DNA from: Flavobacterium sp. ZT3R18 | Lineage (GTDB): Bacteria > Bacteroidota > Bacteroidia > Flavobacteriales > Flavobacteriaceae | NCBI RefSeq assembly: GCF_007097385.1 | Contig: NZ_VJZS01000004.1 | Span: 124,001 to 188,000 of the forward strand | Direction: 5' to 3' | Length of the DNA: 64,000 nt | The notes under the pieces: generated by a model | The model's database searches: none | Seen by the model: only the letters and a program-made list of their open reading frames with translations | Told to the model about the DNA's origin: nothing | Part shown: positions 1 to 8,962 of the stretch, piece after piece | Position numbering within the stretch: position 1 is the stretch's first letter | Layout: each line of letters starts with the position of its first letter | Program-made: the position numbers and the translations under genes

Positions 1-1497
1 GAGATAATACTCAACGGTCAATCCGGTAGTCAATCCGTTGATTACTTGAGGTGTTATTTTGGCATTCAAATTAAATTGTGTCAAACCATCTTGTAGTGCA
101 TCAAGATCACAACTCTCAATTGGCGTTTGGGTTGCGATGGAATTGTTTGAAATAATTAATTTTAACGTAGCATAATCAACGCAGCCAAAAGCATTAGCTA
201 CTCTGGCGTACAAAACCTGATTGGGTGCTGTATTACGGTAGGTGCTAGGGTTTGAAATGGGATTCATTTCGGCTTGAGCTTCCGCTAAAGAATTAAAATA
301 AACGACCTTGACTAGCTTTGGGTCGTTGTTTCTTATAATAGGATCTGCTTTTGTTAAATCAAATATTGAAATTCCGTCTCCATCATCATCACATTGGGCA
401 AGAACAGTGTTGCTTAAAATAATTTGAGGGGTGTATTCTATTTTTATCTCATCTTCGGCACTACAGGTCGATGGAGATAAAGTGACTTTTACTTTATAGG
501 TTCCAGCTTCGGTAACGGTATAAGATGGATTTGTGGCTGATGAAATTAATATGCCATTTTTGTACCATTCGTATTTATAACTTGCCAGAAGTTTGGTATC
601 AATAGTAAAGCTTTGGCCAAAACATAAAGGATTGCTGGTGGTGGATGAACGATCTGGACCTAAATCTATTTTAGCAGCAAAACTTCCTGCTTCGAGAAAA
701 ACGGCTGAGTCATAATATTCTTCTTTATCATCGGCAATTACTAGCTTTATATGGTAGGTCTTTCCGGCTATTACATCCGTTTGAGCATTCAGTTTAATCG
801 TTTGTCCACTATAATTAATGGGGCTAGCCGCGGTGTTGAACCCATTAAAATAAGATTCGTTTATGGCAGGGCAACCGGGATGACTTATTCCATTAGCATC
901 TACAACGGTATTTGTAATTGAGTGAACATTTTCAGAAGAAACTGGAGTGGTGGTTCCGGGAAGAACGGCAATGTTCTTATAATTGCTGACACTTCCTTTT
1001 TCTTTAATCAAAAAAGCAAAACCATCCGAGAAGGCACAAGGAAAATAAGATTGATATTCATTCGATGCAAAAACATAATTGAAACTGATGTAATTGGTCA
1101 GCGGTACAAAATCAAACTCTAATACAGTTGCATTTACACTATTAATGCCTAAGGTCTGATCAAGATCAGCATCTCCAAGCCAAGCGCTACCTCCACCTCC
1201 GCGATTACTTACATAAGGACCTATGGCATTTTTACTAGGCGATGTGCTTAAAAGTACTCCTTCTGAAAAAGGAAAATTACTACCGCCAGAATTAAAATAC
1301 GCATAACTATTTTCTACAGGAATAGCGTTATTCCCACGGGCATTAAAACTGGACACATTGGCACAACTACTGTTTACCAAAACATTCTGGATCAGTTGTT
1401 GAGCTGTTCTGGTGTCATCTACTGTAATATACTGAGCCGTTGCAACAGTAGAATAGCAGTAGAGTAATAGAATTAAAATATTTTTCAAACCATTCAT
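1..1497 (-). CDS. Choice-of-anchor L domain surface protein (C-terminus outside window)
   Basis: The reading frame is open from an ATG at 1497 to the window edge, giving 499 codons with no stop, so the gene is partial. Residues 1 to about 24 form a signal peptide ending near TVATAQ. Residues about 30-230 resemble the choice-of-anchor L domain, with TRTAQQLIQNVLV near the start and later the phrases EGVLLSTS and FNYVFASNEYQ. An Ig/PKD-like module follows (about 235-310; WYKNGILIS, AGTYKVKVT) and then repeats beginning with QCDDDGDG. In Flavobacteriia such proteins are usually very large and end in a gliding-motility-type C-terminal domain or type IX secretion signal. That end is not visible here, so secretion by T9SS and an adhesion role are inferences. 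Confidence 0.8.
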   Translation of the reverse strand, partial: MNGLKNILILLLYCYSTVATAQYITVDDTRTAQQLIQNVLVNSSCANVSSFNARGNNAIPVENSYAYFNSGGSNFPFSEGVLLSTSPSKNAIGPYVSNRGGGGSAWLGDADLDQTLGINSVNATVLEFDFVPLTNYISFNYVFASNEYQSYFPCAFSDGFAFLIKEKGSVSNYKNIAVLPGTTTPVSSENVHSITNTVVDANGISHPGCPAINESYFNGFNTAASPINYSGQTIKLNAQTDVIAGKTYHIKLVIADDKEEYYDSAVFLEAGSFAAKIDLGPDRSSTTSNPLCFGQSFTIDTKLLASYKYEWYKNGILISSATNPSYTVTEAGTYKVKVTLSPSTCSAEDEIKIEYTPQIILSNTVLAQCDDDGDGISIFDLTKADPIIRNNDPKLVKVVYFNSLAEAQAEMNPISNPSTYRNTAPNQVLYARVANAFGCVDYATLKLIISNNSIATQTPIESCDLDALQDGLTQFNLNAKITPQVINGLTTGLTVEYYL

Positions 1498-1511
1498 AGC
1501 GTACAAAGATA

Positions 1512-2348
1512 CTACAAATCTCTATTTTTTAATATTCTATACGATAGGAATAGAAAGATAACAGTCCAACATAAAACAATTACTACAGCCGAAAAAGGGA
1601 CGCTGTAATCTTTTAAATTTTCTACGCCCATTTGGGTGCCAATTGATTTAACAATAGAGGTCCTTGTTAATGGCTCGGCGATTAAGTTAGACATCGCTTC
1701 TAAGGGGAAAAGCTGTGTGATGTAACTTGCAGTTTTACCTTCGGGAAAAACACTAAAGTTCAAAATTCCTTTTGCAATGCCTTCAATTATGTTCCAAACT
1801 AGTAAAAAACCCAATGCAAAAGCAGAACGTTTTACCAATATTCCCAAGAACAAACAGAAAGAGAAAAATCCAACCAATTTTACAAAAAAGGCCAAAAGAT
1901 ATTCCAGATCAGTAAAAACAATACTCAGTTCAGTATAAGATGAAAAGCTATAACCCAAAATTAAAGTCATTATAAAGACAAAAACGGTGGAGCATACTGA
2001 AAACAACACTATAGTTACAAATTTTGAGAGAATGAATTCTTTCTTGCTCAATCCGTCGATTAGGTTTTGTTTTAAAGTCCCATAACTATATTCATTTGCC
2101 ATCATAGAGACGATAACGATGGCTAAAAATAGTTTTAATATGGCAGCAATATAGGTGTTGAAGTGCCAGATATAAGGGAAATTAAAAATTCCCATTTCGG
2201 CAACTTGAAATTTAATAGCACCAATGTTAAAATTGATAGAGGCTATCAAAGCAATAAAAGAAAGTAATATAAAGTAGGTCAATGTCAGTACACGACTGGC
2301 TTTGTTTAACCATATTTTTTGTAATTCTATAGAGAGTAATCGTTTCAT
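1512..2348 (-). CDS. ABC-2 type transporter permease
   Basis: This 278-residue protein has about six hydrophobic segments: near residues 20-38, 62-82, 108-132, 150-172, 174-195 and 255-272. It starts with a short cytoplasmic stretch (MKRLLSIELQKIW) typical of ABC-2 permeases. It lies 90 bp downstream of the ATPase gene on the same strand, so the two probably form one exporter. The motif MANEYSYGTLKQNLIDG after the second segment is the usual 'type-to-be-moved' loop of this family. The substrate cannot be read from the sequence. The gap to the ATPase gene carries a 20-bp palindrome. Confidence 0.85.
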   Translation of the reverse strand: MKRLLSIELQKIWLNKASRVLTLTYFILLSFIALIASINFNIGAIKFQVAEMGIFNFPYIWHFNTYIAAILKLFLAIVIVSMMANEYSYGTLKQNLIDGLSKKEFILSKFVTIVLFSVCSTVFVFIMTLILGYSFSSYTELSIVFTDLEYLLAFFVKLVGFFSFCLFLGILVKRSAFALGFLLVWNIIEGIAKGILNFSVFPEGKTASYITQLFPLEAMSNLIAEPLTRTSIVKSIGTQMGVENLKDYSVPFSAVVIVLCWTVIFLFLSYRILKNRDL

Positions 2349-2367
2349 GTTTTAATTTTAGATTTTA

Positions 2368-2387
2368 GTCCCGATAGCTATCGGGAC
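2368..2387. repeat. Perfect palindrome of the CCCGATAGCTATCGGG family
   Basis: The 20-bp perfect palindrome GTCCCGATAGCTATCGGGAC lies between the ABC ATPase and permease genes. The core CCCGATAGCTATCGGG recurs at 35871 and 40008, with decayed versions near 5120, 5300 and 40795. All copies are intergenic, which marks a dispersed palindromic repeat rather than a local regulatory site. Confidence 0.85.
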
Positions 2388-2438
2388 AGATTTTAGATTT
2401 AACATTGTCATTGAAATTGCCATTGAATTTTGCCATTG

Positions 2439-3335
2439 CTATTGCTTTCTGGTTAATTCCAAAAACTGTTCTTCCAGGCTGTTTTTACGTTTTACCAAAT
2501 GGCTTAGACAAACGTTATTCGAAAACAAGAACTGATTCAAATCCTTTGACTCTAATTTTGTTTTTAAATACACCAAAACTTTGCCGTCTGTGATTTTTGT
2601 TTTTTCAATAGCGGGATGTGTATTCAAAACATGGATTAAAGATTCGGTATCGTCAGCTTTTAACTCAAAGTATCCTTCATTGGCAGAAATACCATCGACC
2701 AAACCAGAGTATAGCACTTGGCCTTTTCTTAAAACCAAAACGTGTGAACAGACTTTTTCTACTTCGTCCAGTAAATGGGACGCCAATAATATAGTGGTTC
2801 CTTTTGCGGCTATTTGTTTTATGATATCCCGTATTTGATGAATTCCCTGTGGGTCTAATCCATTGGTGGGTTCATCAAGTATTAAAATCTCAGGATCATT
2901 CAATAGGGCAGAGGCAATAGCTAGACGTTGTTTCATTCCTAAAGAAAAAGTGCTGAATTTGCTGTTTTTTCGATCATTCAAACCAACGAGTTCTAACTTC
3001 TCCGTAATTTTAGAATAGTCGATATTTTTTATTTTGCAAACTAATTTCAGGTTTTCCTCAGCCGTCATATACGGGTAAAAGTTGGGCCTTTCGATAATGG
3101 CTCCCACTTTTTTTAAGGCTTCGTGTGTTTGCAGTTTACCGCCAAACCAACTGTATTCGCCAGAAGTTTTGTTGACCACATTAAGAACAATACCTAAAGT
3201 AGTAGATTTTCCGCTCCCATTGGGACCTAGTATTCCGTAAACATTTCCTTTTTTTATTTCTAGTGAAACATTTTTTAAGGCTTGTAAGCTGCCATAACGT
3301 TTGTTGAGGTTATGTATTGAAAGTATTGTTTCCAA
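2439..3335 (-). CDS. ABC transporter ATP-binding protein
   Basis: This is a 298-residue ABC ATPase. Walker A is GPNGSGKST at residues 37-45, the signature is SLGMKQR at 131-137, and Walker B is LILDEPTNGLDP at about 151-162, followed by the switch histidine in LLASHLLDEVE. The C-terminal 80 residues are the divergent extension common in exporters of the BcrA/CcmA/NatA type. Together with the downstream permease it would form a two-gene exporter that hydrolyses ATP at the inner membrane face. The substrate is unknown; bacitracin-type resistance or sodium export are possibilities known for the family, not shown here. Confidence 0.92.
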   Translation of the reverse strand: METILSIHNLNKRYGSLQALKNVSLEIKKGNVYGILGPNGSGKSTTLGIVLNVVNKTSGEYSWFGGKLQTHEALKKVGAIIERPNFYPYMTAEENLKLVCKIKNIDYSKITEKLELVGLNDRKNSKFSTFSLGMKQRLAIASALLNDPEILILDEPTNGLDPQGIHQIRDIIKQIAAKGTTILLASHLLDEVEKVCSHVLVLRKGQVLYSGLVDGISANEGYFELKADDTESLIHVLNTHPAIEKTKITDGKVLVYLKTKLESKDLNQFLFSNNVCLSHLVKRKNSLEEQFLELTRKQ

Positions 3336-3514
3336 ATTAGATTGTTTTAATTTTCTTCCGAAAAAGTATTTAAATTATGGTTGTCAGGAACCGCTTTTCA
3401 TTTTATAGGAAGAAAATTTCTTCATGGCGGTTTCTATAGGACGAACAAGACATGGTTTTGTTACTGTAAAAAAATATTTTAGTGTAAATTTGTGTCAAAT
3501 ACACAGCAATCCCA

Positions 3515-4573
3515 ATGAGTGAGCCATTAATGCTTTTTAAAAAACCTACCTATCCCATAAATTCAGATCTATTGGATTATTTAGGACGTTATGATCGTAT
3601 ATCTAGAGTACCTATTGTTTATGATGATCTATTGCGTTTTTCGGGATCTATAAGTGTATTTGACAAAAATGATCACGACACACTCTGGATTCGGGTGTAT
3701 TTTAATGAGTATGAAAGAATCGAAATTGATTTAACGCTGAAAAAAATCTATTCGCTTTTGCATTCTGATGGTAATGTTGGAATTATTAAGTACCTGAATA
3801 TTGACTCTATTGATTTTTGTACTTTTGGGAATTCTCAGCCTTTTCGAATAAAAGTTAGAAACATTCTCAATGATAACTACACTCATTTTTATGTAAAAAA
3901 AGCAGATGCTTCCCGTGTTTACGGATTAGAATTGGAGCATATTTTATCGCCCGATAAGATCAACTTTTTGGTGTACCAAGACACTTTAATCGAAGAACAT
4001 ATTATGGGGATTGCAGGTGACGTTTTTATCAAAAGTCATTTGCAAATGTGTAATGAAACCGAAAAATCTCAAATTGCAAAAGAATTTGTAAAGTTTAATG
4101 AGCGAAGCATGATTCGGTTATTAGGAGATATGCGTGCTTACAATTATGTTATTATTCCGATTCATGATTTTGACCAAGTGGTATTCAGGATTCGTGCCAT
4201 TGATTTTGACCAACAATGTTATGAGGGGAATTTAAAAGTCTATCGTCCTCAGTTTTTCAAAGAGAATTATCCAATGGTAAAATTGGTCAAAGAAAAATTA
4301 GAAAGCAGTTCTATTGATCAATACAAACATGAAGAACGTGCGGTATTGGCAAAAAGAATTATTTCGGCAGAAAATAGAATAAAGCGATTAATGAGAATTA
4401 TGCGTAGTGATACTATTTCGACAGAGGCACACGTGGCGCAATTAAAGAAAGAGCTTTATAATTATACCCATGATTTGAATTTTAAAAAAGCTAAATCGAT
4501 GGGAGACATCATGAGTGCCGCTTTTGAATTTATCACCCGAAATTTCAAAAACACCAACTTATTTGGCGTTTAA
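3515..4573 (+). CDS. Conserved hypothetical protein, 352 aa
   Basis: I do not recognise a named family. The protein has no signal peptide or membrane segment, so it is probably cytoplasmic. Residues about 1-230 are mixed alpha/beta. The phrases FYVKKADASRVYGLELEH, GIAGDVFIKSH, RSMIRLLGDMRAYNY and FRIRAIDFDQ have the order of strands seen in kinase-like folds (a VxK strand, then an acidic DFD near the end). That comparison is speculative. Residues about 280-330 are strongly helical and charged, likely a coiled coil. It is transcribed divergently from the ABC exporter genes and has its own intergenic region of 179 bp upstream. Confidence 0.75.
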   Translation: MSEPLMLFKKPTYPINSDLLDYLGRYDRISRVPIVYDDLLRFSGSISVFDKNDHDTLWIRVYFNEYERIEIDLTLKKIYSLLHSDGNVGIIKYLNIDSIDFCTFGNSQPFRIKVRNILNDNYTHFYVKKADASRVYGLELEHILSPDKINFLVYQDTLIEEHIMGIAGDVFIKSHLQMCNETEKSQIAKEFVKFNERSMIRLLGDMRAYNYVIIPIHDFDQVVFRIRAIDFDQQCYEGNLKVYRPQFFKENYPMVKLVKEKLESSSIDQYKHEERAVLAKRIISAENRIKRLMRIMRSDTISTEAHVAQLKKELYNYTHDLNFKKAKSMGDIMSAAFEFITRNFKNTNLFGV

Positions 4574-4648
4574 TTGCACATAGTTAGGCATTGTTAGTAC
4601 TGGAAATTACTAAACAGCGTTGTGATTCTATATTTTTTGATAGAGAAA

Positions 4649-4918
4649 TTATAACGAAAGCATTCTTCTGTTAAAATGCTTTAATAACGTTTCGTTTATT
4701 TCTTTCAGTTCTGGAGTAAGAAATGTTTTTCTGTCTTGTAAATCATTTGTTAATTCTATTTTACAACAGGTACATTCGTATTCTTTAAAATGATTGGTTA
4801 CATTTCTAACGGTCACTATTTTATGGCCAAAAACAGAGCAAACTACTTTTTTGCCGACAAATTTCGATATGATTTCTAAAAAGTTCATTGTGTGGTATTT
4901 ATAGGTTTTGGCAAACAT
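4649..4918 (-). CDS. Small zinc-ribbon-like hypothetical protein
   Basis: An open frame of 89 residues. The second Met (position 11, base 4888; MNFLEIISKF) is an equally good start, giving 79 residues. The core reads CSVFGHKIVTVRN, then EYECTCCKIELTND, which resembles the small DUF1660-type 'FGH ... CxxC' zinc-ribbon proteins, although only one clear CxxC pair is present. No neighbour suggests a job. It runs convergently to the 352-residue hypothetical gene. Confidence 0.5.
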   Translation of the reverse strand: MFAKTYKYHTMNFLEIISKFVGKKVVCSVFGHKIVTVRNVTNHFKEYECTCCKIELTNDLQDRKTFLTPELKEINETLLKHFNRRMLSL

Positions 4919-5029
4919 ATACTAAAATGATTTGTTATTCAAATAAATCCGATGAAATGCACTTTTTGCAATTAAAAATAAATAAAATCTGACTGAAATA
5001 TTGCTTCTGATTTAAGTTCTTAATTTTTT

Positions 5030-5068
5030 GCAAAAAAAATCCCCAACTGCCTAAGCAATTGGGGATTG
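5030..5068 (-). terminator. Rho-independent terminator, minus strand
   Basis: On the minus strand an AATCCCCAATTGCTT arm pairs with the AGGCAGTTGGGGATT arm and runs directly into eight T residues. It lies about 250 bp beyond the nucleoid-associated protein gene and ends that transcript before the small zinc-ribbon gene. Confidence 0.7.
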
Positions 5069-5167
5069 AAATATTGTTTGTTTTTGTTGTAATCCAATTT
5101 GAACTAAACATTCAAAACTGTCCCGATAATTATCTTATCGTGTGGACAGATCTATTATACTTTAATT

Positions 5168-5270
5168 TCAAACACGAATTTCACGAATTGTCACGAATTA
5201 GTTTGTGAAATTAATTCCACAAACTAAGTTAGCCTTCAAAATTCGTGCGAATTCGTGAAATTCGTGTTTA
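5168..5270. repeat. Inverted pair of CACGAATT repeats
   Basis: The left arm (5171-5199) is AACACGAATTTCACGAATTG followed by TCACGAATT; the right arm (5240-5268, read on the minus strand) is AACACGAATTTCACGAATTC followed by GCACGAATT. The arms can form a long cruciform. Related copies lie at 49432-49460 (minus strand) and, more diverged, at 54136-54162. CRISPR spacer 28 (60346-60374) matches the left arm at 27 of 29 positions. The rest of the 400-bp gap 4919-5319 holds only a terminator and decayed palindromes. Confidence 0.8.
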
Positions 5271-5319
5271 TTTTTTGTACTTGTGTCCAAACGACAGGAT
5301 AATTATCGGGAACCAAACA

Positions 5320-6378
5320 CTAACTTTTCTCTTCTTTATTAAAGTAAACCAAATAATAATACATTTGTTTTTCTTCGTCCCAACCTTTTTCTACAAATTT
5401 TTCAGCACTTTCTGGATTGATGAAATCCATTTTGATTTGAATGTGTGTGTCTAGATTGATTACGTTTTTTATCGATTTTCGAGCATCGCTTACTGCTGCA
5501 TTGGCAATAGGGAATGAAGTTACATCTTCTATGCTGTATTTCTCGCCTTTGTCAACTTTATAATTTTTAAATTCTGGAATCAAATCTGGATTGTCCAGTA
5601 CTTCATTCAAGAAATTGGTTTCTTCAAATTGATCGTTTTTTGCAAAATAATTTACAGAACGGTTCATAAACATTACCTCTTCTTTTTTGTCTTCGGCTGG
5701 GAAAACAACATCTTTGGCAAAGTTTTGACAGAATTTCAAGTACTTTTTGGTAATGAAATTTTCATCCTCAAAAGCATCAACCGATAGGAAATGCTCTAAC
5801 CAATATCTTGCATCATAACGATTACTGTCTACCGATAAAATTTTGTATCCTTCTTCTTTTTTATAATTAAAAATCAAGCAACCTTTGTCTAGTTTGTTTA
5901 AACTTACTCCATGTTGCAAGATCATTTCCAGTTGGGTCCCTTTTTCTTCAAATTGTAAAAAATCGGATTGAATCTCACTTTTGAAAATACCAATGGCATC
6001 AACTACATTGTTGTCAATACTTACATTGGTCAAATAGGTTACATAAACCTCTCCGTTCTTAATATGCGGATGATTGGATTGCTCAAAAAGGTGTTTGGTA
6101 ATCTTTTTGGAAGCATCATGCAAACAATTTGGATTGTCAAAAATTTCCGTCGCAAATTTAAACATGTCATTGTAGTCTAGATCTACTTCGTGTGCAAACT
6201 GAAAGTAGTTTTCTTCTTTTTCTTTAAATGACTTGAAGAAAAATTCTTTCATCAAAGGCACAATCTCATCGTTTAATTTAAAGGGTTCTTCCGATAAAAA
6301 AAGCGGTTCGTTGCGACTGATGTTCCCCACACGGTGGATGGATAGGGTTTCGATGTGAGTATTATAAAGGTTTATCAT
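5320..6378 (-). CDS. Nucleoid-associated protein (NdpA/YejK family)
   Basis: The ATG at 6378 (MINLYNTHIETLSIHRVG) gives 352 residues. An upstream Met at 6432 would add 18 residues translated from low-complexity AAAGAATAAAGAG repeats and is unlikely to be used. The N-terminal HRVGN motif, the acidic-basic body and the C-terminal IQIKMDFINPES are those of bacterial 37-kDa nucleoid-associated proteins, which bind the chromosome; the molecular role is poorly defined. It is followed at a distance by a terminator near 5030-5068. Confidence 0.8.
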   Translation of the reverse strand: MINLYNTHIETLSIHRVGNISRNEPLFLSEEPFKLNDEIVPLMKEFFFKSFKEKEENYFQFAHEVDLDYNDMFKFATEIFDNPNCLHDASKKITKHLFEQSNHPHIKNGEVYVTYLTNVSIDNNVVDAIGIFKSEIQSDFLQFEEKGTQLEMILQHGVSLNKLDKGCLIFNYKKEEGYKILSVDSNRYDARYWLEHFLSVDAFEDENFITKKYLKFCQNFAKDVVFPAEDKKEEVMFMNRSVNYFAKNDQFEETNFLNEVLDNPDLIPEFKNYKVDKGEKYSIEDVTSFPIANAAVSDARKSIKNVINLDTHIQIKMDFINPESAEKFVEKGWDEEKQMYYYLVYFNKEEKS

Positions 6379-6535
6379 ATTTTGTTTTTTAGAATAAAGA
6401 AGAGAGAATAAAGAGCAAAGAATAAAGAGCAAAGAATAAAGAGTCTCTGTCTTTGTAACTTATTTCTTTTACATATAATCTTCAGTCTATTTTCTATTAT
6501 CTATTCTCTCTTCTCTATTTTTTATTTTCTTGTTT

Positions 6536-7075
6536 TTAGTTCCAATTATCTTCTTGTCCATAGTCTTCAAAACTGTCGTCTCCTTCAAACATATCTAAGT
6601 CGTCTTCGTCTAAATCGTCTTCAAATTCGCCATAAATGTCGTCATGCATATCGGCTTCAAAGTTTTTCTCCATCGCTTCGTCTGGCATTTCTCCGTGCGA
6701 AAATAGGGTTGCAGGATACATCTCACCAGCAACTCGTTCTTCAACAGCAGCCAATTCTACAAGGAAAGTCCACATGTTTAGGAAGTCATAAACATAAATG
6801 ATCTTGGTGTTTTGCTCATCTAATATATCAGATAATTGATAATCACTCATGATTTTTTGTTCTCCTTGAATATCTCCTGTGTCAAACATAGAAATCTCAT
6901 CTTCTTGATTCCAGGTTTCATCACAGGTGTAGAAAGAAGCTACTTCCATTCCGTCAAAACCAAATGAATTGAAAATAGCATTGTGTAAATCTTCTAAAGT
7001 GTCTTCAGCAAGTATTGCTATGTCTCTAAAAATGTCTTCTTCGGCATCTAGAATAACTCTGAATTTATAAACCAT
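6536..7075 (-). CDS. pRiA4b ORF-3-like (IS1096 TnpR-like passenger) protein
   Basis: 179 residues. It begins MVYKFRVILDAEEDIFRDI and continues with LEDLHNAIFNSFGFDGMEVASFY, the standard opening of the plasmid pRiA4b ORF-3-like family. KIIYVYDFLNMWTFLVEL corresponds to the family's 'YxYDFGDxW' strand. The last 50 residues are very acidic (EDDLDEDDLDMFEGDD), a common feature of the flavobacterial version. The family is often annotated as an IS1096 passenger but is mostly chromosomal and of unknown function. No transposon ends are visible around it. Confidence 0.8.
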   Translation of the reverse strand: MVYKFRVILDAEEDIFRDIAILAEDTLEDLHNAIFNSFGFDGMEVASFYTCDETWNQEDEISMFDTGDIQGEQKIMSDYQLSDILDEQNTKIIYVYDFLNMWTFLVELAAVEERVAGEMYPATLFSHGEMPDEAMEKNFEADMHDDIYGEFEDDLDEDDLDMFEGDDSFEDYGQEDNWN

Positions 7076-7166
7076 AATCTTTGTTTTTATTGAAAGAGCA
7101 AATGTAAAGTTTAATTTTAGATTTCAGATTTAGGAATTGGGATTTGTTGAAAAGATTTTATCGCAT

Positions 7167-7265
7167 TCATTGCAGGTAGGTCATATTGGGTAAATAAGCA
7201 TCTGGATTTAGTGTTAAGATAACAGAATCTAGTTTTAGAATGTACTTTTTGTATTTGAAAAAGTA
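7167..7265 (-). pseudogene. Truncated duplicate of the 86-aa protein encoded at 8304-8564
   Basis: About 32 codons ending LNPDAYLPNMTYLQ-stop match the C-terminus of the protein encoded upstream of the lpxR-like gene, which ends QNPNANLPTMIYLQ-stop. The preceding YKKYILKLDSVIL also parallels TKKLIQKLHSSAL. No matching N-terminal half is present, since the lpxR-like gene ends just upstream at 7273. This looks like the remnant of a tandem copy. Confidence 0.6.
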
Positions 7266-7272
7266 TTGATAA

Positions 7273-8307
7273 TTAAAGTGTGAATCCAATTCTAAATCCG
7301 CCCCAACTATGTGTTCCTCCTGTTTCGAATTCTTTCGAAAGCCAGGATCGATAATATTCAAGGTAAAGCTTTTTGTGATGTAAAACTATCCCGAAATTTT
7401 TTTGAAAAGTAAATCTTTCCATATTCTGATCAGTAATAACATAAGGACTTTTTTGATTAAAAAGACCACCTTGTAAACTAGCATCATATCCAACAGCGGT
7501 AACTAAGCCCTGCCAATAACCATAGATTTGAAAATTATTATTATTTTTTAAAGAAATGAAAGGGGAGTTGATTTTTCCAAAAGTTGTTGTTAATCCTCCA
7601 GAGATATTTGTGTTCATTGTTCCTAATCGAAGTTTTGCGTTAGAATTTAATGCAAATAAATTGTTGAGTCGATACAATTGTTTCTCGTGTGAAATTTCAT
7701 AATTCAGTATCAAATCATTTTTAATTTGGTATTGCCAACCATAAGGAACTCCACGGTTAATCCATTCGTGAATTTCAGTTTGTATTTCTTTACCTAAAGC
7801 ATAGGGACCAATAATTCCAATAGTTAGAATTGAAGAAAGTGTAGTTTTATGAATGGTATCAGTCGAAACTAAAAATGATTTTAGCATTGCGGCAGCTGCA
7901 AAAGGTCTATCATCGTAAAGAATTTCATCTAATTTGAGACTTGTTGGCGTAAAGCCTATTTGTTCAATTGACAACCCATATTTTTGTTCGCTGTTTTTTA
8001 ATTTTACAAATAATTTATTTATTGGGTTTTTAAACAGTTTTGGACTTACTAATTCAAGATTGTGGCCTTGGGTATAGTAATAATCGGTATTAGCGAAAAA
8101 GTCGTTGTCATAATGATAACGAAAATAATGATCGCTTTTTATTTTCCTGAAAGATGCTGTATTGTCAATTCTTTGGGAAAATGATAGTAATGATAAAAAG
8201 AGCAAGCTAACTGTGTAATATTTCTTATATTCATGTATCCAAAAAATTATAGCATTTTTCGAATTTTTTATCCAGTTGAAAATAATGATATTAATTAGAT
8301 AAATCAT
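7273..8307 (-). CDS. Lipid A deacylase LpxR family outer-membrane protein
   Basis: 344 residues with a hydrophobic stretch at 30-45 (VSLLFLSLLSFSQ) that would be the signal peptide if the unusual N-terminal extension is real. The motif YDNDFFANTDYYYTQG at 66-81 and the motif IGPYALGKEIQTEIHEW at 166-182 match the conserved Asn-Asp and GPxAxGxxxQxxxH segments of LpxR, which removes the 3'-acyloxyacyl chain of lipid A in the outer membrane. His180 would be the catalytic histidine. The C-terminus ends in Leu after an aromatic beta strand, as in barrel proteins. The ATG overlaps the stop of the upstream small gene (ATGA), which suggests translational coupling. Confidence 0.8.
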   Translation of the reverse strand: MIYLINIIIFNWIKNSKNAIIFWIHEYKKYYTVSLLFLSLLSFSQRIDNTASFRKIKSDHYFRYHYDNDFFANTDYYYTQGHNLELVSPKLFKNPINKLFVKLKNSEQKYGLSIEQIGFTPTSLKLDEILYDDRPFAAAAMLKSFLVSTDTIHKTTLSSILTIGIIGPYALGKEIQTEIHEWINRGVPYGWQYQIKNDLILNYEISHEKQLYRLNNLFALNSNAKLRLGTMNTNISGGLTTTFGKINSPFISLKNNNNFQIYGYWQGLVTAVGYDASLQGGLFNQKSPYVITDQNMERFTFQKNFGIVLHHKKLYLEYYRSWLSKEFETGGTHSWGGFRIGFTL

Positions 8308-8564
8308 TGTAAGTAGATCATCGTTGGTAAATTAGCATTTGGATTTTGTGATAAAGCGCTAGAATGTAGCTTCTGAATTAGTTTTTTTGTATTCGCTATA
8401 GAATTTATTCTGAAAAGAAACAGTACTTCATTTTCATCATCGACATTTTGCCAAATGTGCTCCAGATACATTTCTTCTGAAGCATGAAAAGCCTTATCAT
8501 TTTCTAAAACTCCTTTGATGGTTTCAAAAGGAACATTTTTGAGTGTTGCTAAAATGTGTGGCAT
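8304..8564 (-). CDS. Small conserved protein, possible ferredoxin-like fold
   Basis: 86 residues, MPHILATLKNVPFE to LPTMIYLQ. The order strand-helix-strand with HIWQNVDDENEVLFLFRINS in the middle resembles small alpha-beta (ferredoxin-like) proteins, but I cannot name the family. Its stop codon overlaps the start of the lpxR-like gene by 4 bp (ATGA), so the two are probably co-translated. A truncated second copy of its last 32 codons lies just beyond the lpxR-like gene. Confidence 0.65.
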   Translation of the reverse strand: MPHILATLKNVPFETIKGVLENDKAFHASEEMYLEHIWQNVDDENEVLFLFRINSIANTKKLIQKLHSSALSQNPNANLPTMIYLQ

Positions 8565-8962
8565 TTTTTTTAGTTTAAGGTTCTTGTTTAAAATTTCATT
8601 GTGTTTTGTTTTCGAGGGTTATATTCTAAAATAAACAGTATTTAATTTTAACAATATAAGAAATATAAGGTCATTTAATTAGGATGTAAAAAAAACATTG
8701 ACTTATATGTTTTTATATTTCTTACATGGTAAATCTTTTTACAGCGGTGTTTTATTATCTGTTTAAAGGAATATAAGTTATAAATGATGTTTATTATAGA
8801 ATTAAGCGTTTTCAATACATCAAAATTACGAATTCTACGGGATTTATTTGATGCTTCATGAAAACATAAAAACGGTTCATCCCTAATTTTCCGCAATTGA
8901 GTCAGAACAATTTCAATTCCTTTTTTTTCTGAATGACATTTGTCTCATCAAAACCAATATTT
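8565..8962. other. Intergenic region without a supported gene
   Basis: About 400 bp of AT-rich sequence between the divergent small gene and the TonB receptor gene. An open frame of 73 codons on the minus strand (8675-8896) has neither a recognisable product nor a suitable composition. The stretch probably holds the promoters of both divergent transcription units, but I cannot point to convincing boxes. Confidence 0.5.

Noticed and set aside
922..1122. Plus-strand frame inside the choice-of-anchor L gene
   Set aside because: It is antisense to a clear coding frame that continues on both sides.
6379..6432. Longer start of the nucleoid-associated protein gene
   Set aside because: The 18 extra residues come from AAAGAATAAAGAG repeats and precede a canonical MINLYNTHIE start.
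8675..8896. 73-codon frame on the minus strand
   Set aside because: Low-complexity AT-rich sequence with no homology that I recognise, in a likely double promoter region.
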